Assembly (NCBI GenBank): GCA_023413275.1
Contig: JAEZPX010000202.1
Coordinates: 1 to 28,615, forward strand
DNA: 28,615 nucleotides
Direction: 5' to 3'
Source of the DNA: Bacillota bacterium
GTDB lineage: Bacteria > Bacillota > Clostridia > Lachnospirales > Anaerotignaceae
Numbering within the stretch: the first letter of the stretch is position 1; every line of letters starts with the position of its first letter. The translations under genes and the position numbers were made by a program. This document shows positions 24,606-28,615 of the stretch, in pieces. The notes beneath the pieces were generated by a model. The model was given only the letters and a program-made list of their open reading frames with translations. It had not been told where the DNA came from and did no database searches.

Positions 24606-24678
24606 GCACTCTTAGCTCAGGGGATAGAGCGTTCGGCTCCGGACCGAAAGGCCGCAGGTTCGAATCCTGTAGAGTGCA
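24606..24678 (+). tRNA. tRNA-Arg (anticodon CCG)
   Basis: Acceptor arms GCACTCT and AGAGTGC pair fully, with discriminator A. The D arm has AGCTCAGGGGATAGAGC. The anticodon stem TTCGG/CCGAA closes a 7-nt loop CTCCGGA, so the anticodon is CCG, reading the codon CGG. The T arm has GGTTCGAATCC. The 3' CCA is not encoded. It has its own promoter and terminator, so it is a single-gene unit. Confidence 0.96.
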
Positions 24679-24683
24679 GAAAT

Positions 24684-24717
24684 AAAAGCCCAAAAAACCA
24701 AGGTTTTTTGGGCTTTT
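24684..24717 (+). terminator. Intrinsic terminator of the tRNA-Arg gene
   Basis: AGCCCAAAAAACC pairs with GGTTTTTTGGGCT, followed by a run of seven T. It begins 6 nt after the tRNA. Confidence 0.9.
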
Positions 24718-24814
24718 TTTATTACAATAAAGGGGTAAGTAATCTTAATTACTTATAAAAGCAATCCCCTTTCACTTTCTAAGGTTTATACCCAGTCAAC
24801 ATTAAATCAACACT

Positions 24815-24843
24815 CAATTACAAAGTTATTATTATTTTGTAAT
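24815..24843. repeat. Inverted repeat of unknown role
   Basis: AATTACAAA and TTTGTAATT form a perfect 9-bp inverted repeat with an 11-nt AT-only-type loop. It lies between the tRNA terminator and the terminator of the surface-protein gene and has no T-run suited to either. It may be chance in AT-rich DNA. Confidence 0.3.
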
Positions 24844-24879
24844 TACTTTTCTATAAAATGGGTATCTCATGCGCCTGAT

Positions 24880-24914
24880 AAAAAAAGCGGGCAGACAATC
24901 AAATTGTCTGCCCG
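24880..24914 (-). terminator. Intrinsic terminator of the surface-protein gene
   Basis: A perfect 12-bp stem (CGGGCAGACAAT with its complement, 24888-24899 and 24903-24914) with a 3-nt loop, followed on the minus strand by a T-run (24880-24886). It lies about 47 nt after the stop codon. Confidence 0.92.
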
Positions 24915-24960
24915 AGAAAAACTTTTGTGCTATTCACGACTTCCAAAACACTTTTTTCCC

Positions 24961-27900
24961 TTACGAAATAAATTGCTGTGTCCAGTAGGATTTAGCTCTA
25001 ATTCCACCCTCTAATTCCTTATCTACAAATTTCATATACAAAAATCCAGCAATATTTGTATTCTTATCAGATAATGCATAAGGGAAATTTATTACCGAAT
25101 TATTATAAATCCCACTAAACTTTATGGTCACCGAAGTTAATGCACTTTCACCTGAATCTGTGCTTGCAGTTTTAAAAGATATTACTTCAAGCTTCATATT
25201 CCCTGAATCGTCATTTTCAGCAAGTCCAATCTCCAGTCCCTTTTTAAACACAGTAACATCCAACGGCTTTAAAGCCGCCTCTTCCTCAGGAAGATAGTAC
25301 ATTGGTTCAGAGAAAGTTAAGGTTAGCGTGCCTTTATACGGTGTTTGTGCATAAATATCACCGTAATTTGTAATAACTGTATCTGCGATTACAGTTGGTT
25401 TCGTTTTATCCGCCGGTGTAATATTGATTACCTTTATAATAGTGGAGTCGCCGCCGCCGGCAGGACTTTTTGCCACTGCATAGAAATTGTAATATACGTT
25501 TCTTTCTATGTTGTTAATCGTAATCGTTGCTCTGGCTAATGTGTCTCCCTTGCTGATTTTTGCTGAAGCTGAGCCAAAATCAATAGGTCTGTATGCGATA
25601 TTTTCCTCTCTCTTTCGGATAAAATCTCCATTTATGACCGTTTCCAAAGGCATGGACTGCTTATTAAACACAATCCAATCAATATCCGCTTCCTTATCAA
25701 GGGCGATATCAATAATCGCAGAGTTCTCCAACCTATCCCTGATATACGCACTGTCCAGCTTTGGAGGTGCAACAGACACGGTAGTGAACTTTATTTCCTT
25801 CATCGGCGAGGTTGCTGCCGGTGTTCCTTTCAAGAAGCAGTACATTACGTAGTTCACATTGGGTTTTAGGCCTTCAATCCTAAACTCGTACTCTGTCTCT
25901 GCACTTACAATAGGAAAGCTTCCATAAACCCCATCTTGTGGTTTATATGTTCCATTCATAATACCATCCGCTGTGGGGTTTACCACAGTTCCTTCTTTTG
26001 CAATCAAGTAATAGAAGGTTGACTGCTTTGTTACCATTACCAATGGGCGAATCAGAGTATCTCCTACCTTGCTAGCCCCCTCTTCATCTACAAGGGCTGG
26101 ATAGCCTACTGAAAATTCAGGTATGATGGTATCTGTAAAGTAAACCTTCACGCTGAAGTCCTTAGGATAGTTTACAACTGTAACTTTCCCTGCCCCAATG
26201 GCTTCCACAAGTCTATCAGTAGGATTATCAGAAACAGGACTCAAGGCTGAACTTCCGCCTATGATGCACTTAACACCAAAAATAACAGTACTGGACCAGC
26301 CTTTTTTCACCGTATCTCCATTGATAGAAACAATCTTTATTCCGTATTCTGTCTGCTTTAAATCTTTAAATCTTTCATAGTTATACTGATTATCTTCGTC
26401 AGGGTCGCTAAAAATCTTATCCTTTATATTTTGAAGTGAAACCGACTTACCCTTTTCCACGATAACTATACTTTTTCCTCCAGATGTAACTTTTGTAAAG
26501 TTTGTGCTACCCTTTGGCTTTTCATAAACTTCAAAGCCGACCTTTTCATTACTCTGGAATACAATGTCATAAAAAACATTATCATTTGTTTCTGTAACCT
26601 GTGGTGTCAACTCAAAAGACATGTCTAAATCTGCTGAAGATACTGTTTCCATAATCTCCACCATAGGCGCCACAGTATTAAAGGAAGGTAGCAGGGTTTT
26701 CTCATCCAATCTGTTTCCCGAAGTATCTGCAATTTTATTCAGCTCAAACTCATATGCATTTCCGCTGTTTAGTGCCAATACTCCTTTGGGGAAGGTAACT
26801 ACAGTTTGCCCATCAATGTCTTCTACCAAAACCTTGGAGAAGTCAATGGGAACCTCAGGCCTTCTTAATGCAGACAAATCATACAAAGTTATATTTTTCT
26901 CAAGCTCCGATTTATCCACCGTAGAGAGCTTTTTCTTCGTTGCGTTATCCACAACCTCTTCACTAAATTTGATTCGTATTTCACTTCCTGCAACCACATC
27001 CCCGCTAATGGTCTCTTCAAACTCTAAAACAGCCTTCGGTGCAGTGAAGTCAGCCGTCTTTACGTCCATATAAATTACATTGGAGATATTATTAAAACTA
27101 TCTTGGGCAACAATATAAAGGTTATATGGCGTTTCTGCCGCCAATCCTGTGATACTGATTTTTCCCTCTGTATTTTGTTTCGCTGTCACCTTACCATTTT
27201 TCAGCCCGCTGTTGCCCAACACTACCTGATTTTTTGCCTCATCGGAATCCAGTGTTGGCTGCACGCCCCCTGGCGTAGCAGGAAGGGGGAAGGTATCACC
27301 TTTTTTGCACAAGACATAATAAATGGTTGCATTTTCATTTACCTTAAACTTGACATCCAAGGATTTATCCGCTACCTTGTCCAATGCAGGATATCCATTG
27401 GCAAAAACGGGAGGTGTTAAATCCGCCGTTTGAACCTGAAGCTTGGCAACTGCCGAGCTTGTCAAGTCATCGGTAACAAGGATATAAAACTCATACTCAG
27501 CAAACTCCTTTAAGCCACTTACTGTTAGGACTTTTTCCTCATTTTTCTTGCAGTCCTCGAGAATTCCCATATTAGTTGCACCTGAAATCACTTGTGCTTT
27601 CAAATTCACTTCCGTGGGTGCAATGCTACCCTTGGGCAGAATTGCCCAATAGGCTTTACAATTTTTAGTAACATTTACTGCAATATCAGCAGATAAATTT
27701 TTAATAGACTGTACTCTGGGATAGCCTGTGATAAAATCAGGCTTAGCTTCAATGGAAACTTTCTTAATTTCCGATAAATTACCACTCTTATCCTGAGCAA
27801 CAAAATAAACATCATATTCACCTTCAGGCTTCAATCCGGATAATTTGATTAAAGTCGCCGTATCAGCCTTCATATTAGAGGACTTACCTGTCTTTTCTGC

Positions 27901-28615
27901 ACCTTTCCCTTTGATTACCTGCTGTTTGGCATCGTCAGAGGTGATGAGAGGTGCATCAGCATCTGGCCGCTCCTTCACAGGGAAGGCAGTTCCGCCCTCA
28001 TAAATTGCATAATAAACAAACCCCTCTTCATTCAGGCTTACCCCAATTTCAGTGCTTGTTTTATCCGTAGCAGTAATTTTCGGATAACCCAAGTTAAACT
28101 GTGGCGGAGTAGCATCCGTTGTGTTAAAGGATAGTTTTGTAACCGAAGATTCATTGGTACCATCGGATAACAAAATATAACAATCATAGCTGCTTAATTC
28201 CTTCAAGCCTGATATGTCAAGGGTTCCACCCTCATATTTCAAACACTTTGTTTTTATGCCATTTTTCACCGCTCCATAGAGCTTTTGAGATTTAAGACTT
28301 TTTGCATCCGGCGCAGGATATCCCTTTTCATACACAGCCCAATACATATCGCTGTCCTTTAAGGTAACATATTCAATGGCAGCCGCCACATCTGTAACCG
28401 ACTTCATACGAGGATACCCAGATAAAAAGCCGGGCTTACTATTATCCATGGTGGTAAAATTAGTGGTTTTTCTTGCACTTCTATCATCTCTGTCATCCAC
28501 TAAAACTGCGGACAGGATATACTCCATGTTCATTTCAAGGCCTGTAATCTTTACAGAATATTCCTTGTCTGATTCTACTGGAATAGAACCATTTTTCTTA
28601 ATTTCCGTATTATAC
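24961..28615 (-). CDS. Large repeat-rich surface protein with Fn3-like and Ig-like domains (N-terminus outside the window)
   Basis: At least 1217 residues; the frame is open through 28615 and reads smoothly into the ATG at 28533, so that ATG is internal and the gene continues beyond the window. Counting from 28533, four homologous modules begin at the GYP motifs of residues 39, 149, 270 and 380. They alternate between type A (YWAV..KG, then SGLKE, YILxxD) and type B (YYxx..GG/KGDTFP, SDxAKxQV, SGL/TGL, YFVAQD/YIVAQD). An Ig-like/SbsA-type domain follows (about 498-650), then more Fn3-like modules and a C-terminal Ig-like domain. There is no LPxTG sorting signal, so anchoring would have to lie in the unseen N-terminus, for example S-layer homology domains. 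Adhesion or cell-wall structure is a guess from architecture. A terminator follows the stop. Confidence 0.8.
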   Translation of the reverse strand, partial: YNTEIKKNGSIPVESDKEYSVKITGLEMNMEYILSAVLVDDRDDRSARKTTNFTTMDNSKPGFLSGYPRMKSVTDVAAAIEYVTLKDSDMYWAVYEKGYPAPDAKSLKSQKLYGAVKNGIKTKCLKYEGGTLDISGLKELSSYDCYILLSDGTNESSVTKLSFNTTDATPPQFNLGYPKITATDKTSTEIGVSLNEEGFVYYAIYEGGTAFPVKERPDADAPLITSDDAKQQVIKGKGAEKTGKSSNMKADTATLIKLSGLKPEGEYDVYFVAQDKSGNLSEIKKVSIEAKPDFITGYPRVQSIKNLSADIAVNVTKNCKAYWAILPKGSIAPTEVNLKAQVISGATNMGILEDCKKNEEKVLTVSGLKEFAEYEFYILVTDDLTSSAVAKLQVQTADLTPPVFANGYPALDKVADKSLDVKFKVNENATIYYVLCKKGDTFPLPATPGGVQPTLDSDEAKNQVVLGNSGLKNGKVTAKQNTEGKISITGLAAETPYNLYIVAQDSFNNISNVIYMDVKTADFTAPKAVLEFEETISGDVVAGSEIRIKFSEEVVDNATKKKLSTVDKSELEKNITLYDLSALRRPEVPIDFSKVLVEDIDGQTVVTFPKGVLALNSGNAYEFELNKIADTSGNRLDEKTLLPSFNTVAPMVEIMETVSSADLDMSFELTPQVTETNDNVFYDIVFQSNEKVGFEVYEKPKGSTNFTKVTSGGKSIVIVEKGKSVSLQNIKDKIFSDPDEDNQYNYERFKDLKQTEYGIKIVSINGDTVKKGWSSTVIFGVKCIIGGSSALSPVSDNPTDRLVEAIGAGKVTVVNYPKDFSVKVYFTDTIIPEFSVGYPALVDEEGASKVGDTLIRPLVMVTKQSTFYYLIAKEGTVVNPTADGIMNGTYKPQDGVYGSFPIVSAETEYEFRIEGLKPNVNYVMYCFLKGTPAATSPMKEIKFTTVSVAPPKLDSAYIRDRLENSAIIDIALDKEADIDWIVFNKQSMPLETVINGDFIRKREENIAYRPIDFGSASAKISKGDTLARATITINNIERNVYYNFYAVAKSPAGGGDSTIIKVINITPADKTKPTVIADTVITNYGDIYAQTPYKGTLTLTFSEPMYYLPEEEAALKPLDVTVFKKGLEIGLAENDDSGNMKLEVISFKTASTDSGESALTSVTIKFSGIYNNSVINFPYALSDKNTNIAGFLYMKFVDKELEGGIRAKSYWTQQFIS
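27036..28419 (-). repeat. A-B-A-B protein super-repeat coding region
   Basis: Modules begin at 28419, 28089, 27726 and 27396 and end near 27036. A modules are 110 codons each and B modules about 120, so the A+B unit of 231 codons (693 nt) is present twice. The copies are clearly homologous in protein but diverged in DNA. Confidence 0.7.

Noticed and set aside
24561..24758. 65-codon open frame over the tRNA gene
   Set aside because: It runs through the tRNA promoter, the tRNA and its terminator, so it is an accidental frame.
26621..27073. 150-codon open frame opposite the surface-protein gene
   Set aside because: Antisense shadow of a well-supported repeat protein; hydrophobic Ser/Val-rich composition is the mirror of its codon use.
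1..28615. CRISPR arrays, insertion sequences or prophage genes
   Set aside because: No regularly spaced short repeats, transposase-like or phage-like frames were seen on either strand.

Overview
The window is AT-rich DNA from a motile, low-GC Gram-positive anaerobe, most likely a member of the Clostridia (Lachnospiraceae or a close relative). The flagellar gene content, the FliY-type switch protein, strong GGAGG-type ribosome binding sites, TAA-dominated stops and a sigma-A-type promoter support this. The species cannot be named from the sequence alone.

Layout. Positions 1-383 hold the end of a papain-fold (C39-like) protein on the + strand, closed by a bidirectional terminator. A minus-strand group follows: fliD, fliS and a FliT-like chaperone gene (3843 down to 565). 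Divergent from it on the + strand is an unusual pair, a Soj-type ParA ATPase (3980-4753) and a ComFB-domain protein (4924-5622), converging on cheV. From 23994 down to 5741 runs one long minus-strand flagellar/chemotaxis cluster: fliK, flgD, flgE, swrD(flbD), motA, motB, fliM, fliY, cheY, fliO, fliP, fliQ, fliR, flhB, flhA, a flagellar sigma factor split in two, flgF, flgG, cheC, cheD and cheV. A good sigma-A-type promoter sits about 290 nt upstream of fliK. At 24606-24678 is a tRNA-Arg(CCG) gene with its own promoter and terminator. The right end (24961-28615) is the C-terminal part of a very large repeat-rich, probably cell-surface protein, open at the window edge.

How the genes work together. 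FliK, FlgD, FlgE, FlgF and FlgG build the hook and rod. FliOPQR, FlhA and FlhB form the export gate. MotA/MotB drive rotation. FliM/FliY form the switch. CheY, CheC, CheD, CheV and FliY handle the chemotaxis signal. FliD, FliS and the FliT-like protein handle filament capping and chaperoning. CheA, CheW, CheB, CheR, flagellin and the flgBC-fliEFGHIJ block are not in the window. fliL is missing from its usual place between motB and fliM, and flhF/flhG from their usual place after flhA.

Main points to follow up: (1) the flagellar sigma factor reading frame is canonical in length but interrupted by one in-frame TGA exactly between the region 2/3 and region 4 parts; (2) the ParA-ComFB pair, which has the layout of a ParA with a non-ParB adaptor; (3) FliY carries a tandemly duplicated linker segment with two FliM-like CheY-docking motifs; (4) the surface protein has an A-B-A-B super-repeat; (5) two very small open frames lie inside the mot region.
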